Counted from the stretch's first letter, positions 24,587-35,258 are shown. The stretch is 64,000 nt of DNA from an uncultured Rhodobiaceae bacterium (GCA_913057645.1 CAJXOU010000001.1:1-64000); one strand, 5' to 3'. Notes: generated by a model not told the origin, from the sequence alone. A program made the numbers and translations.

Positions 24587-25609
24587 TCAGAAAATCCGCC
24601 AGCCCCAATGATCCGCGCCCGCGTCCATGCGCGAGGTGACCTCAAGCTTCAGGCGGCGGTTGTGGACGACGAGCGCACCTTCGAAGAGCGCGTTCCAGGC
24701 GTCGAAGCAGGCAGGGGTGACGCCTTCCTTGCCGTTCATCATGCGCCAGGTGCGCGTCGAGACTTCCGCGCCGTTCACTTCCGCCGCGTCGCCGCCCGCA
24801 TCAAGCAGAGTGGCGAGGTAGTGCGCGAAGGATTGCGGATCGTTCGATTTCGTGCCGATGAAAGCCGCGGTCGCGTCGTAGCACTGCATGCCGATCAGGC
24901 GGCCCGTCTCCCAGCCGAGTTTCCCTGCCTCCTCTTCGCCGAAAAGCGAGACGGCGGCGGGGAGGATCGAGCGGATATACTGCACGGCATAATTCCGCTT
25001 CGCCTTCACCATGCGCTCTTCCGACCATTCGACATGGGGAAGTTTCGACGGGTCGACGTCCGGTCCCTCCTCGTCGAAGCGGAAACGCAGCCGTTCGTTC
25101 TCGGCAAGCGGGCGCTCCTCCTCGATGAAATAACCCTCAAGGCAGGGGTCGACGCGCGTTGTGATGGAAGTGCAGACGAAGCCGAGGTTCGGATTGCCGA
25201 GCGAGACGCCGACCTGCGAATGGAAGCCGCGCATGAAGGCGACGGAGACCTCGTTGGGCACGGCGCAGATCGCGGCACCGTCCCAGATCCAGCGCGGCGG
25301 CAGGTAGCGCACCCAGGCCTTCCGGTCGCTTTCGGGAATGAACTCGCACTTCACGCCGCCGACATGGTTGGCGAGGTAGATGTATTGCGCGCAGGCGACG
25401 GCGGGCGGGAGCCCGTCGAGGCCGAGGCTCTTCCAGCCGGCGAGGAACTTCTCCAGATGCTGGGCGCGGAAGGTGCGGAAGTTGAGTTCGGTGGCGGCGG
25501 CCTCGCCCTTGAAGACGACGGCACGGAGGATCAACCCCGTGAGGAACCGCTGATGCAGTTCCGCGCTGGCGCGCCAGGCGTTGAGTTCGGTTTCGCTTGC
25601 GGCCGCCAT
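24587..25609 (-). CDS. conserved hypothetical protein
   Basis: A 340-residue, probably soluble protein without signal peptide or transmembrane helix. It has a helical N-terminus, aromatic-rich strands (KAWVRYLPPRWIWDG, then CLEGYFIEEERPL) and a C-terminal helical part ending in ADHWGWRIF. I do not recognise the family. The start at 25609 has GGGGAGAAG directly before ATG. It lies 36 bases beyond a DJ-1-family gene on the same strand, so it may be the last gene of the 28017-24587 operon. A small-molecule-binding or hydrolase role cannot be judged from sequence. Confidence 0.65.
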   Translation of the reverse strand: MAAASETELNAWRASAELHQRFLTGLILRAVVFKGEAAATELNFRTFRAQHLEKFLAGWKSLGLDGLPPAVACAQYIYLANHVGGVKCEFIPESDRKAWVRYLPPRWIWDGAAICAVPNEVSVAFMRGFHSQVGVSLGNPNLGFVCTSITTRVDPCLEGYFIEEERPLAENERLRFRFDEEGPDVDPSKLPHVEWSEERMVKAKRNYAVQYIRSILPAAVSLFGEEEAGKLGWETGRLIGMQCYDATAAFIGTKSNDPQSFAHYLATLLDAGGDAAEVNGAEVSTRTWRMMNGKEGVTPACFDAWNALFEGALVVHNRRLKLEVTSRMDAGADHWGWRIF

Positions 25610-25645
25610 CTTCTCCCCCGATTGTCTTTCGGGGGAGTTTAGCCA

Positions 25646-26278
25646 TCAAACGGCGGCAGTGTAAGGCGGGGCCGGATCGTATTGCATGAAGCGCTGGGTG
25701 AAGCGCGCGTGTTCCTCGCCATGCATCTGGCCGACGAGCCAGAGCGCCATGTCGATGCCCGCCGAGACGCCCGCCGCCGTGACGACGTTGCAGTCGCGGA
25801 CATAACGGACCTCTTCGAGAACCTTCGCCGCCTCGCCGCGCTCGCGCAGCGCCTCGATGAAACCCCAATGGGTGGTGACGCGCCTGCTCTTGCCCGGCCC
25901 CGCCGCGCAGAGAAGAAGCGCGCCGGTGCAGACGCTCGTCACCCATTCGCAACCGCCCGATACCTTCGCGATCCAGGCTAGGAGCGCCTCGTTCTCGACC
26001 TCGCGGCGTGTGCCCTGCCCGCCGGGAATCAGAAGCACATCGAGCGCATCGATGTCGGCTATGCCGGCATGGGCCTCCACCGTCATGCCCTTGGCGCCGG
26101 TGACGGACTTGCCCGTCTCGGTGATGAGGGTCACGCGATCCGGCTGGTCGCGGCCTTCGCGGCCATGCACCTCGTTCGACATGGTGAAGACTTCATAGGG
26201 GCCGACGAAATCGAGTTCCTCGACGCCGTCGAAGATGAGAATGCCGATGTTGCGGGTCTTTTCGTTCATGGCGGGCAT
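25646..26278 (-). CDS. DJ-1/PfpI family protein
   Basis: A 210-residue protein of the DJ-1/PfpI (class I glutamine amidotransferase-like) fold: GILIFDGVEELDFVGPYEV at 12-30, IPGGQGTR at 84-91 and the nucleophile elbow SVCTGALLL with C117. This branch includes isonitrile hydratase, but the specific reaction cannot be fixed. GAGGAAAACGCA precedes the chosen ATG; a second ATG follows three codons later. Middle of an operon with another DJ-1 gene and a DJ-1/AraC regulator. Confidence 0.85.
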   Translation of the reverse strand: MPAMNEKTRNIGILIFDGVEELDFVGPYEVFTMSNEVHGREGRDQPDRVTLITETGKSVTGAKGMTVEAHAGIADIDALDVLLIPGGQGTRREVENEALLAWIAKVSGGCEWVTSVCTGALLLCAAGPGKSRRVTTHWGFIEALRERGEAAKVLEEVRYVRDCNVVTAAGVSAGIDMALWLVGQMHGEEHARFTQRFMQYDPAPPYTAAV

Positions 26279-26288
26279 TGCGTTTTCC

Positions 26289-26969
26289 TCAGAGCGATGG
26301 CTGCGGGAAGCATGGTTGTGTCGTTTCCATCTGCTCCAGCAGACCGGTTTCTTCCGCCGCGCGAATGGTGTTGTGGATACTTTCCGGCACGTCGTCGGGC
26401 GAAGCGTAGCTGAAGGGCGGATGCGGATAGTATTCGATGCCGAGCTGGATCGTCTTGGCGATTTCCTCTCCCGCGATAAGCCGCGCGAGGAAGAGCGCGC
26501 CGTCGATGCCCGCCGAGACGCCCGCCGTGGTGACGATCTTGCCGTCGCGATGATAGCGGGCGGGGACGACATTCGCCCCGAACGACGCCACGGATTCACG
26601 GGCGTAATAGTTGGTGGTAACCGTCCTGCCCTTCAGGATGCCCGCAGCCGCGAGAATTTCGACGCCGTTGCAGACGCCGAATGTCCATGTGGAGGTCTCG
26701 TGCAACCGGCGGATGAAGGCGAGCGTCGCTTCGTTGGTGAGCTGTGGCCTGCCGCCGGGACCGCCCGGCACATAGAGAATGTCGGTCTTTTCCACTTCCG
26801 AATAATCGCGCCACGCGGCCATGCCGCCGGAGCGGAGATCGTCGGCGATGACGGTTTTCGTCTCGGCGACGAATTCGACTTCGGCGTCCGGCAGCCAGCC
26901 GAGAACGGCGTAGCCACCGACGGCATCGAGCATGGTGAAGCCATCAAAGAGGAGCACGGTGATGCGCAT
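26289..26969 (-). CDS. DJ-1/PfpI family protein
   Basis: A 226-residue DJ-1-superfamily protein: LLFDGFTMLDAVGGYAVLG near 6-24, VPGGPGGR at 67-74 and FGVCNGVEILAAAG with C100 as the nucleophile. It resembles the ligand domain of the regulator encoded just upstream, whose coding region overlaps its start by 26 bases. That overlap shows tight co-translation. Enzymatic role unknown; it could convert the compound sensed by the regulator. Confidence 0.85.
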   Translation of the reverse strand: MRITVLLFDGFTMLDAVGGYAVLGWLPDAEVEFVAETKTVIADDLRSGGMAAWRDYSEVEKTDILYVPGGPGGRPQLTNEATLAFIRRLHETSTWTFGVCNGVEILAAAGILKGRTVTTNYYARESVASFGANVVPARYHRDGKIVTTAGVSAGIDGALFLARLIAGEEIAKTIQLGIEYYPHPPFSYASPDDVPESIHNTIRAAEETGLLEQMETTQPCFPQPSL

Positions 26970-28017
26970 CGTGTGTACCTGCGGTTGGGGGGAGGATGAT
27001 TTCCCGGTGCGCGGTGCGGAAGCGTTCGCGGTAGCGGCCGGGTGTGACGCCGAGATGGCGGATGAAAGCGCGGCGCATGCGCTCGGCAGCGCCGAAGCCC
27101 GCATCGGCGGAAACGGCGTCGAGCGAGACGTCGCCGCCTGCGAGACGGCGGCAGGCCTCGTCGAGGCGCGCGCGCTCGACGAACTGCGCCGGGGTGAAGC
27201 CCGTTTCCGCCACGAAGTGACGCGCGAAGCTGCGCTCGCTCATATGGGCGCGGGCGGCGAGCGCAGGCACCGTGAGATCGGCGCGCGGGTTTTCCACGAT
27301 GAAGGCGCAGACGCGGGCAAGGCGCTCGTTCTCGACGCGCTGGGCGGCGAGCTGCGCGGAGAACTGGGACTGACCGCCGGGGCGCATCAGATACATGACG
27401 TGGTGGCGGGCAAGCGTGAGCGCCATTTCGCGGCCGAGGTCTTCCTCGATCAGCGCGAGCGCGAGGTCCATGCCCGCGGTGACGCCGGCCGACGTCCAGA
27501 TGTTGCCGTCGCGGATATAGATCGCGTCGTCCTCGACGGAAACCTTCGGGAAGCGCTTTCGCATGGTGGGCGCATAGGCCCAGTGGGTCGTCGCACGGCG
27601 GCCGTCGAGAACGCCCGCGGCGGCGAGGATGACCGAGCCGGTGCAGATGGAGACGGTGCGGGAGGCGCGCGCGGATGCCTTGCGCACGAAGGCGAGGAGG
27701 CGCTCGTCCTCCATCGCGGTCCGCGACCCCTCGCCGCCGGTGACGAGGAATGTGTCGATATCTTCCAGTTCCTCCGGCGCAATATCGACGATCGAGCGCG
27801 CAACACACAGGACGAGGCCGCTGGTGGTGGCGACGGGACCGCGCTCCCCGGCGACGATCTCGACATCATAGGCGGGGCCGCCGGTCGCGGGGTCGATAGC
27901 GGACGAGAGAAGCTGCACCGGCCCGGCAATGTCGAGCACTTGGGCATCGTCATAGACGAGCATCATGGCGCGCCGAGAGGGGGGTGGAGCGGCAGGCTTT
28001 CTCGGCGATCTGGACAT
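26944..28017 (-). CDS. GlxA-type AraC-family regulator with DJ-1 domain
   Basis: A 357-residue regulator: an N-terminal DJ-1/PfpI domain (about 17-210; LVYDDAQVLDIAGPVQLL, VTGGEGSR, SICTGSVILAAAG with C125) and a C-terminal AraC helix-turn-helix (about 235-335; ARAHMSERSFARHF, then GFGAAERMRRAFIRHLGVTPG). It probably activates the two DJ-1 genes downstream. The start could instead be the ATG pair near 27966. It is divergent from the DUF1302 region. Confidence 0.88.
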   Translation of the reverse strand: MSRSPRKPAAPPPSRRAMMLVYDDAQVLDIAGPVQLLSSAIDPATGGPAYDVEIVAGERGPVATTSGLVLCVARSIVDIAPEELEDIDTFLVTGGEGSRTAMEDERLLAFVRKASARASRTVSICTGSVILAAAGVLDGRRATTHWAYAPTMRKRFPKVSVEDDAIYIRDGNIWTSAGVTAGMDLALALIEEDLGREMALTLARHHVMYLMRPGGQSQFSAQLAAQRVENERLARVCAFIVENPRADLTVPALAARAHMSERSFARHFVAETGFTPAQFVERARLDEACRRLAGGDVSLDAVSADAGFGAAERMRRAFIRHLGVTPGRYRERFRTAHREIILPPTAGTHDAHHRAPL

Positions 28018-28557
28018 GGGCGCCAGACTAGGCCTGCGGCTTCATGGCGGAAATGACAAATAACCTGCATTTTCCGCCAAGAAGGTCTCGAATCGTGAAC
28101 TGGTTCCGCCGTCAATGCAGCCGAACGCCATCACGCGGCCCAAGAATGTCGCATCACGGACACATTCGCGGAAATTCATTCCTCCGTTTACGCAAGGGTA
28201 CTGGCACATAAAGTGGGACACGCACCAGCGATATTGGATCCGCATTGATTTCAGCTACTATTACTGCTGACTATGAGGCCTGCAGTTGTGGACTGGCCTG
28301 ACTTCGAACCGCTAGGGACCAAGTCGTGCATATGTGGCGCACCGCCCGGAGAGGGGCGGTATGGTCGGTCGAAGAGGGGGGACATTGGTTGCACGCAGCC
28401 GGATTGCCAGAGGCCTCGTTGCCGAAGGCAGCCCGGTACAGGCGAGCCAAGCTTTCCCAATTAGCAGAGAATGCAGCGGCGTCCCGCGAGGGGCGTTTCG
28501 TTGCCAGGAGAGGGGTGCCCCGGGGAGGGGCTTTAAAAAGCTGGAGGAAGCAAGATA
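28018..28557. other. 540-bp intergenic region, AT-richer than surroundings
   Basis: Between the GlxA-type regulator and the broken DUF1302 gene. Base composition is lower in GC than flanking genes and no reading frame shows a ribosome binding site or known motif. A sigma54-like TGGCAC near 28201 lacks the matching downstream GC element. GGAGG at 28543 serves the downstream ATG at 28558. I see no clear promoter or RNA. Confidence 0.4.
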
Positions 28558-30372
28558 ATGCCATCGAATATGGGGAGAGCACGGCTGCCGGTTTTGGCCG
28601 CCGGCGCGCTGCTGGGAGCGGCATTAGCCGTTCAGCCGGCCAATGCCACCGAGTTCAAATTCGGCGATTCGACGCTCACGATCGACTCGATCGCGTCGGT
28701 TGGATTGTCGGTGCGCGCATCGAAGCAGGAATGCATCTATATATCCGCACCTAACGGGGGCTGCGCCGACCCCGCAGGCGTCTTTGCCAACGTCAATCTT
28801 GACAATGGCAATGTCAATTTCGAGCAGTGGGATCCTGTGTCGGCGGTCGCCAAGATCGTTTCCGATGTCGAGTTCCGCAAGGATAACTGGGGTGCGTTCG
28901 CCCGCGTGAAGGCATCCTAAGATTACATCATCACGGAAGAAGCCGGCGAAAACGCCACGCAATACGGCCGGATTCCCCTGAACGACGATTCGAAGCATGG
29001 GGGACGCTCGATCGATCTGCTGGACGCCTTCGTTTTCGCCAACTTCGACATTGGCGACATTCCGACGACCGTGCGCGTCGGCAAGCAGGTCATCAACTGG
29101 GGCGAAAGCCTCGTGATCCAGGGCGGCATCAACCAGTTCAACTCGATAGATGTGGGCGCAATTCGGACACCGGGCGCCGAACTCAAGGAAGCCCTGCTTC
29201 CCGAAGAAAGCGTCTACGTGAATTTCGCGCTGCCATACGACCTCAGCCTTGAAGCCTTCTACGCCTTCAACTGGCGGCGGACGGAGCTCGACCCGGTCGG
29301 TTCCTTCTTCTCCGGCGTCGATTTCTTCGGCCGGGGCGGCACCTATATCACTACGGCCGGCCTGGGCGCTGCCGACAACATCACCGACCCGAACGTCATT
29401 CCCGCCGCGCCCGGTCAGATGGCCGACGATCAGGGCCAGTTCGGCGTCAAGCTCGGACACTGGGCGACGTGGCTCAATGACGGCACGGAACTGGCAGCCT
29501 ATTATGTGAACTACCATTCCAAGGTGCCGTATCTGGAATACAGCAACGGCTTTTCGCCGGCCGTCGCTGGATTGTTCGGTGTTCCGCCCGGAACGCCGGC
29601 CCAATTCTACCGCGAGGTCTATCCCGAAGACATCGAGTATGCCGGCGCCAGCTTCGCCACCACAATCGAGGGCATCGCGGTTTCCGGCGAAGCGCTCTAC
29701 TCATGGAACATGCCGCTGCAGATTTCCTCCGGCGAAATTCTCGGTGGCCGCTGGCTGGGCAATCTGGGTCTTCCGGGCAATGTTCTGCCTTACGACAGCA
29801 CCCCCGGAGCGTTCCCCAAGGGCTACTTCCGGGAGGATGTGATAAACGGTCAGTTGACGGCGATCGCGATCGAGAATCCGTCGAGTCCGATCACCAGCCT
29901 CTTCGGGGCGGACCTGACAACGCTCATTGCAAACTGGGGCTTTCAATACCTTCCCAGTATCAGCGACGAACGCCTGTCCGTCACGAATGCAGGCCGCGGC
30001 TCAGAGATCACGCATCCGCTGGCTTTGACCCAAGGGCTTGTCTACGGCGCAAGCGCGGGATGGTCCCTCAGACATGCCGACTCGTTCTCGCATGGGTACC
30101 GTCTGATCGGCATTGTGGACTACAACAACGCTTTCGGAACTCCGTGGAAGCTCTCACCGAGCATCCAGTGGGCGCACGATCTCGGCTCCTCGGCGGGAAC
30201 GATCGGACCGGGCTTCCTCAAGGACAAGAAAACCGTCTCGGTCGGCGTGACGGCCGATCTCCAGAATACGTGGAAAGCCGAACTTCGTTACACGAACTCA
30301 TTCGGCAACAAGTGGATGAACTATACGCAGGATCGCGACTTCATCTCCATGAGCGTGTCCTACGCGTTCTGA
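28558..30372 (+). pseudogene. DUF1302 outer-membrane protein gene interrupted by in-frame TAA
   Basis: One frame runs from ATG 28558 to TGA 30372 (605 codons) with a single stop, TAA at 28918-28920 (codon 121): coding continues in the same frame as DYIITEEAGENATQ and on through RVGKQVINWGES to a C-terminal Phe (SVSYAF), the usual end of an outer-membrane beta barrel. The N-terminus is a signal peptide (PVLAAGALLGAALAVQPANA). Family length is about 550-620 residues. DUF1302 proteins are exported barrel-like proteins often found near steroid or lipid catabolism genes, usually with DUF1329, absent here. The base change TAC or TAT to TAA would explain the break. Codon use is less GC-rich than its neighbours, hinting at acquisition. 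Confidence 0.85.
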
Positions 30373-30382
30373 TGGCAAGAAT

Positions 30383-30405
30383 GGAGGCGGGCAATGCCCG
30401 CCTCC
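30383..30405 (+). terminator. hairpin after DUF1302 gene
   Basis: GGAGGCGGGC and GCCCGCCTCC form a near-perfect stem just after the stop at 30372. There is no long T-run, so it may stabilise the mRNA end rather than terminate. Confidence 0.5.
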
Positions 30406-30492
30406 CACGTCACAAAGCACAACAAGCAGACAGGGCCGAGCCGCTCGATCCGGCGCACTTCGCGGCCAAAGTCGGCATCCCTCACAACCTGA

Positions 30493-30527
30493 CGCGGCTT
30501 CGCCCCCCGAAGCCGCGTTTTTCTTTT
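30493..30527 (+). terminator. intrinsic terminator (plus strand)
   Basis: CGCGGCTTCG (30493-30502), loop CCCCC and CGAAGCCGCG (30508-30517) are followed by TTTTTCTTTT. Strong Rho-independent terminator for the DUF1302 transcript. Confidence 0.85.
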
Positions 30528-30536
30528 GCCGAAGCC

Positions 30537-30567
30537 AAAAGAAAACACCCCGTCTTGCGGCGGGGCG
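30537..30567 (-). terminator. intrinsic terminator (minus strand)
   Basis: On the minus strand CGCCCCGCCGCAAGACGGGGTG folds into a stem and is followed by TTTTCTTTT (complement of 30537-30545). It ends the beta-oxidation operon converging on the DUF1302 gene. Confidence 0.75.
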
Positions 30568-30592
30568 TTTCCCATTTAGCCATCCGGCTGGA

Positions 30593-32845
30593 TCAGGCGG
30601 CTGCCTTCTCGTTTTTGGGAGCGAAGCGGCCATAGAAGGTTTCGCCCTTCGAGGCCATGTCGCGCAGCAACTTGTTGGGCGTGAAGCGGGGCCCGTATTT
30701 CTGGGCGAGCTTGTCGCAGGCCTCCACGAAGGCCGCCGTGCCGACCATGTCGATGAGGGAGAGCGGGCCGCCGGACCAGGGCGCGAAGCCCCAGCCAAGG
30801 ATCGCGCCGACATCGGCGTCGCGCACGTCGGTCACCACGCCTTCCTCGAAGCAGCGCGCCGCTTCGAGCGCCTGGATGTAGAGGAAGCGGTTCTTCAGCT
30901 CCTGCACTTCGAGCGCTTCGGGATCGAGACTCTTGCCGACGAGATCGGGAAGGCCCGGCCAGAGCTTCTTCTTGCCGTCCGCGGGATAGTCGTAGAACCC
31001 CTTGCCCGCCTTCTTGCCGACGCGGCCGAGCTTCACGACCATTTCTTCCAGCAGCTCGTCCGCGGGACCGGAAACATACTTGTCGCCGAGGTCCTTCTTC
31101 GTCTGCTCACGCACCTTGTAGGCCAGGTCGAGCGCGACCTCGTCATTCAGGGCGAGCGGCGCCATCGGCATGCCGGTCATCCTGCCGACATTCTCGATCA
31201 TGGCCGGGGGCACGCCCTCGCCCAGCATCGCGATGCCTTCGCCGACATAGGTTCCGAAGCAGCGCGAGGTGTAGAAGCCGCGGCTGTCGTTGACGACGAT
31301 CGGCGTCTTGCGGATCTGCTTCACGTAATCCATCGCCTTGGCGAGCGTTTCGTCGCTCGTCTTCTTGCCCATGATGATTTCGACAAGCTGCATCTTGTCG
31401 ACGGGCGAGAAGAAATGGATGCCGATGAAGTTGTCGGGCTTCGCCGAGGCTTCCGCGAGACCGGTGATCGGCAGCGTCGAAGTGTTGGAGCCATAGATGC
31501 CGCCCTCGGCGAGCATGGGCTCGGACTTCTTCGTCACTTCCGCCTTGATGTCACGGCTTTCGAAGACAGCCTCGATGACGAGATCGCAGCCCTTGAGGTC
31601 GTCGTAATTCGTCGTCGGCGTGATGAGACCGAGGAGCTTTTCGGCCTTGTCCTCGGTGGTCTTGCCGCGCTCCAGCGCCTTCTTCAGCAGCTTCTCGGAA
31701 TAGGCCTTGCCCTTTTCGGCGTTCGCCTGGTCCGTGTCGAGGAGGACGACTTCCATGCCGGCCTGCGCCGACACGTAAGCGATGCCCGCGCCCATCATGC
31801 CGGCGCCGAGAATGCCGAGTTTCTTCACCTGGAAGGGAGCGACACCCGCCGGACGGCGCGCGCCTTTCGCCAGTTCCTGCATCGACAGGAAGAGTGACCG
31901 GATCATCGCCTTGGAGCGCGGATCCTGCAGCAGCTTCGTGAAGTAGCGCGTCTCGATGCGGATGCCCGCTTCCATCGGCACCTGCAGGCCTTCATAGACG
32001 CAGGACATGATGTAGCGCTGCGCCGGGAAGTTGCCATGCGTCTGCTTGTGGAGCGTCGCGTTGCCGATGGTGAAGACCTGGCTGCCGCCCTTCCCGTTCG
32101 GATCGCCGCCCGGCACCTTGTAGCCCGGCATATCCCAGGGCTGCACGGCAATCGGATAGACCTCGGGGCCCTTCTTGCCGAGCTTGATCTTCTCCTGAGC
32201 GAGACCTTCCTTGAGCCATGCCTTGGCGGCCGAGACGAGTTCGCCGGCGGGGACGACCTTGTGGAGGATGCCCGCCTTCAGCGCCTTATCCGGCGTGAGC
32301 GAAGTGCCCTGAAGGATCAGCGGCAGCGCCGCCTGCGCGCCGATCAGACGCGGCAGACGCTGTGTGCCACCACCACCGGGGAGCAGGCCGACCTTGGCTT
32401 CGGGGAGGCCGATCTGCGTCTTCGGATTGTCGCTGGCGACGCGGTAGTGACAGGCGAGCGTGACTTCGAGGCCGCCGCCCAGCGCGGTGCCGTTGATCGC
32501 GGCGGCGACCGGCTTGCCGCAGGTTTCGAGCGAACGCAGCAGCATGTTGAATTTGAGGTTGCCCTCGTACATCGCCTTGACGCGGTCTTCCTTCGAGCCC
32601 TCTCCGGAGCCGCCGGCCTGGCCGCCCATCATGGAGAGGTCGGCGCCGGCGCAGAAAGCATCCTTGCCGGAGGTGAGGACGGCGCCCTTGATGGCGTCGT
32701 CGGACATGATCTTCTCGATGATGGAGGCCATGTCGCCCATCGAGCTCTGGGAGAGCACGTTCATCGAGCGGTTCGGCATGTCCCATGTGACGAGCGCGAT
32801 GCCGTCGCTATCGACTTCGAACTTGAAGTTTTCATAAGTGGTCAT
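30593..32845 (-). CDS. fadJ: multifunctional fatty-acid oxidation protein (enoyl-CoA hydratase / 3-hydroxyacyl-CoA dehydrogenase)
   Basis: A 750-residue two-part enzyme. Residues about 1-200 are a crotonase domain ([26 protein letters not shown] and [17 protein letters not shown], with both hydratase glutamates). Residues about 330-520 are the NAD-binding domain ([17 protein letters not shown], then HFFSP and [11 protein letters not shown]), and the rest is the C-terminal dimer domain of 3-hydroxyacyl-CoA dehydrogenase. It hydrates enoyl-CoA and oxidises (S)-3-hydroxyacyl-CoA. The thiolase gene lies 8 bases upstream on the same strand, giving a FadJ/FadI-like pair. Start at 32845; the frame upstream runs into the thiolase. 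Confidence 0.93.
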   Translation of the reverse strand: MTTYENFKFEVDSDGIALVTWDMPNRSMNVLSQSSMGDMASIIEKIMSDDAIKGAVLTSGKDAFCAGADLSMMGGQAGGSGEGSKEDRVKAMYEGNLKFNMLLRSLETCGKPVAAAINGTALGGGLEVTLACHYRVASDNPKTQIGLPEAKVGLLPGGGGTQRLPRLIGAQAALPLILQGTSLTPDKALKAGILHKVVPAGELVSAAKAWLKEGLAQEKIKLGKKGPEVYPIAVQPWDMPGYKVPGGDPNGKGGSQVFTIGNATLHKQTHGNFPAQRYIMSCVYEGLQVPMEAGIRIETRYFTKLLQDPRSKAMIRSLFLSMQELAKGARRPAGVAPFQVKKLGILGAGMMGAGIAYVSAQAGMEVVLLDTDQANAEKGKAYSEKLLKKALERGKTTEDKAEKLLGLITPTTNYDDLKGCDLVIEAVFESRDIKAEVTKKSEPMLAEGGIYGSNTSTLPITGLAEASAKPDNFIGIHFFSPVDKMQLVEIIMGKKTSDETLAKAMDYVKQIRKTPIVVNDSRGFYTSRCFGTYVGEGIAMLGEGVPPAMIENVGRMTGMPMAPLALNDEVALDLAYKVREQTKKDLGDKYVSGPADELLEEMVVKLGRVGKKAGKGFYDYPADGKKKLWPGLPDLVGKSLDPEALEVQELKNRFLYIQALEAARCFEEGVVTDVRDADVGAILGWGFAPWSGGPLSLIDMVGTAAFVEACDKLAQKYGPRFTPNKLLRDMASKGETFYGRFAPKNEKAAA

Positions 32846-32853
32846 TTTTGGCC

Positions 32854-34059
32854 TCACACGCGTTCGATGATGGTGGCGGTGCCCATGCCCGCGCCGACGC
32901 AAAGCGTGATGAGCGCGGTGTTCAGGTCGCGGCGTTCGAGCTCGTCGAGCACGGTGCCGAGGATCATGCCGCCGGTGGCGCCGAGCGGATGGCCCATGGC
33001 GATGGCGCCGCCGTTCACGTTCATCTTGTCGTGCGAAATGTCGAGCGCCTGCATCATGCGGAGCACGACGGAGGCGAAGGCTTCATTGAGTTCGTAGAGG
33101 TCGATGTCTTCAGGCTTCATGCCTGCCTTGGCCAGCACCTTGCGGGACACATCGGCCGGGCCCGTCAGCATGATGCAGGGCTCGGAGCCGATGGAGGCCA
33201 TCGCGCGGATGCGGGCGCGGGGCTTCAGGCCCATCGCCTTGCCGGTCGCCTCGTTGCCGACGAGAACGGCGGAGGCACCGTCCACGATGCCGGAGGAGTT
33301 GCCCGCGTGGTGGCAATGCGTGATCTCTTCCACTTCCGGGTAGCGTTCGAGCGCGACGCCGTCGAAGGCGAATTCACCGAGCGAGGCGAAGGAAGGCGCG
33401 AGCGCACCGAGCGACTGCATGGTCGCTTCGGGACGCATGTGCTCGTCATGGTCGAGGATGGTGAGGCCGTTGATGTCCTTCACCGGGATGACGGACTTCG
33501 AAAAATAGCCCTTGTCCCAGGCATTCTTCGCGCGCTTCTGGCTTTCGACGGCATAGGCGTCGACATCGGCGCGGGAGAAACCGTATTTGGTGCAGATGAG
33601 ATCGGCACCGATGCCCTGCGGCGTGAAATAGGACTTGAAGGCGATGCCCGGATCGGTCGACCAGGAGCCGCCCGACGCGCCCATGCCGACACGCGACATG
33701 GACTCGACGCCGCCGCCGATCGCCATGTCGGCTTCGCCGGACATGACCTTCGCCGCCGCCATGTTGGTCGCTTCGAGGCCGGAGGCGCAGAAGCGGTTGA
33801 TCTGCACGCCGGCGGTCGTCTGCGCGTAGTCGGCGTTCAGCACGGCGATGCGGGCGATGTCGCCGCCCTGCTCGCCGACGGGGTCGACGCAGCCGAGCAC
33901 GACATCGTCGACCTTCGAGGTGTCGAGGTCATTGCGGTCGCGGATCGCCTTCAGCGTCTGCGTGGAAAGTTCGAGCGCCGTCACTTCGTGCAGCGCGCCG
34001 TCCTTCTTGCCCTTGCCGCGGGGCGTGCGGACGGTGTCATAGACAAAACATTCGGTCAT
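32854..34059 (-). CDS. fadI: acetyl-CoA C-acyltransferase (beta-oxidation thiolase)
   Basis: A 401-residue thiolase with nucleophile C91 (NRFCASGLE), H357 (GHPLGATGG) and C387 (LCVGAGMG). It should perform the last step of the cycle whose middle steps are done by the adjacent multifunctional protein. GGGAGACATCAAG precedes the ATG at 34059. The symbol is by operon position and family; the sequence alone does not separate FadI from FadA. Confidence 0.9.
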   Translation of the reverse strand: MTECFVYDTVRTPRGKGKKDGALHEVTALELSTQTLKAIRDRNDLDTSKVDDVVLGCVDPVGEQGGDIARIAVLNADYAQTTAGVQINRFCASGLEATNMAAAKVMSGEADMAIGGGVESMSRVGMGASGGSWSTDPGIAFKSYFTPQGIGADLICTKYGFSRADVDAYAVESQKRAKNAWDKGYFSKSVIPVKDINGLTILDHDEHMRPEATMQSLGALAPSFASLGEFAFDGVALERYPEVEEITHCHHAGNSSGIVDGASAVLVGNEATGKAMGLKPRARIRAMASIGSEPCIMLTGPADVSRKVLAKAGMKPEDIDLYELNEAFASVVLRMMQALDISHDKMNVNGGAIAMGHPLGATGGMILGTVLDELERRDLNTALITLCVGAGMGTATIIERV

Positions 34060-34106
34060 CTTGATGTCTCCCTGGGGGACTTTGTTTCTCTCGGCAACGC
34101 GCGCGG

Positions 34107-35258
34107 TCAGAGCGTGCGGGCGATGAGCATCTTCATGATTTCGTTCGTGCCGCCGTAGATCTTCTGAATGCGGGCATCGGTGTAGAGCTTCGCGATGGGA
34201 TATTCCATCATGTAGCCGTAGCCGCCGAAGAACTGCAGACAGGTGTCGACGATCTCGTTCTGCTTCTGTGTGGTCCACCACTTGGCCATGGCCGCCGTGG
34301 TCGGATCGAGCTTGCCGTCGAGCAGCTTCACCGCGCAGTCGTCTGTAAACACGCGAGCGATGGTAGCTTCCGTCTTGCACTCGGCAAGCTTGAACTGGGT
34401 GTTCTGGAAGTCGAGGATGCGCTGGCCGAAGGCGGTGCGCTCCTTCACATAATCGGCCGTATATTTGAGGGCCATTTCCATCGCGACGCAGGCCTGCACC
34501 GCGATGATGAGGCGCTCCTGCGGCAGCTGCTGCATGAGCTGGATGAAACCCTTGCCCTCTTCCGTGCCGAGGAGGTTCGAGGTCGGGACCTTCACCTCGT
34601 CGAAGAAGAGCTCGGAGGTGTCCTGCGCCTTCTGGCCCATCTTCTTCAGGTTGCGGCCGCGGCGGAAGCCTTCGACCTCGTCGGTCTCGACCATGATGAG
34701 AGACGTGCCCTTGGCGCCCGCCGAGGGATCGGTCTTCGCAACGACGCAGACGAGGTTCGCCTGCTGGCCATTGGTGATGAAGGTCTTCTGACCGTTCACG
34801 ACATACTGGTTGCCGGACTTCTTCGCAGTCGTCTTCACGCCCTGCAGGTCCGAGCCCGTGCCCGGCTCCGTCATGGCGATGGCGCCGACGATTTCGCCCG
34901 TCGCCATTTTCGGCAGCCACTTCTTCTTCTGCTCTTCGGTGCCGTAGGACTGGATGTAGTGCGCGACGATGCCGGAATGCACCGAGTTGCCGAAACCGGA
35001 AATGCCGGCGCGACCCTGTTCTTCGGCGATCACCATCTCATGGCCGAAATTGCCGCCGCCGCCGCCATATTCCTCCTTGATGGAGGCGCAGAGAATGCCC
35101 GCCTCGCCCGCCTTCAGCCAGGCATCGCGATCGACGCAGCCCTGGTCGTCCCAGCGCTCGACATGAGGCTGGAATTCCTTTTCGTAGAACTTCGCGACCG
35201 CGCTCTGGAGGATCTGCAATTCCTCGTTGAGCCAAGGCGATTTGTATTGGGCATCCAT
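34107..35258 (-). CDS. acyl-CoA dehydrogenase, long-chain/isovaleryl type
   Basis: A 383-residue FAD enzyme oxidising acyl-CoA to enoyl-Co[17 protein letters not shown] near 130 and [12 protein letters not shown] near 158 are the flavin-site blocks. The C-terminal segment reads [10 protein letters not shown], with Gly where MCAD has its catalytic Glu. Instead [11 protein letters not shown] near 240 carries the Glu used by the IVD/LCAD class, so catalysis is expected. The start at 35258 follows AGGGAGTGCGACGA. Same operon as the second dehydrogenase and thiolase. Confidence 0.92.
   Translation of the reverse strand: MDAQYKSPWLNEELQILQSAVAKFYEKEFQPHVERWDDQGCVDRDAWLKAGEAGILCASIKEEYGGGGGNFGHEMVIAEEQGRAGISGFGNSVHSGIVAHYIQSYGTEEQKKKWLPKMATGEIVGAIAMTEPGTGSDLQGVKTTAKKSGNQYVVNGQKTFITNGQQANLVCVVAKTDPSAGAKGTSLIMVETDEVEGFRRGRNLKKMGQKAQDTSELFFDEVKVPTSNLLGTEEGKGFIQLMQQLPQERLIIAVQACVAMEMALKYTADYVKERTAFGQRILDFQNTQFKLAECKTEATIARVFTDDCAVKLLDGKLDPTTAAMAKWWTTQKQNEIVDTCLQFFGGYGYMMEYPIAKLYTDARIQKIYGGTNEIMKMLIARTL

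Noticed and set aside
28195-28225. possible sigma54 promoter (TGGCAC near 28201)
   Set aside because: The required GC/TTGC element about 10 bases downstream is missing.
28042-28245. 67-codon minus-strand frame in the long intergenic region
   Set aside because: No ribosome binding site, no homology visible, atypical codon use; not enough to call a gene.
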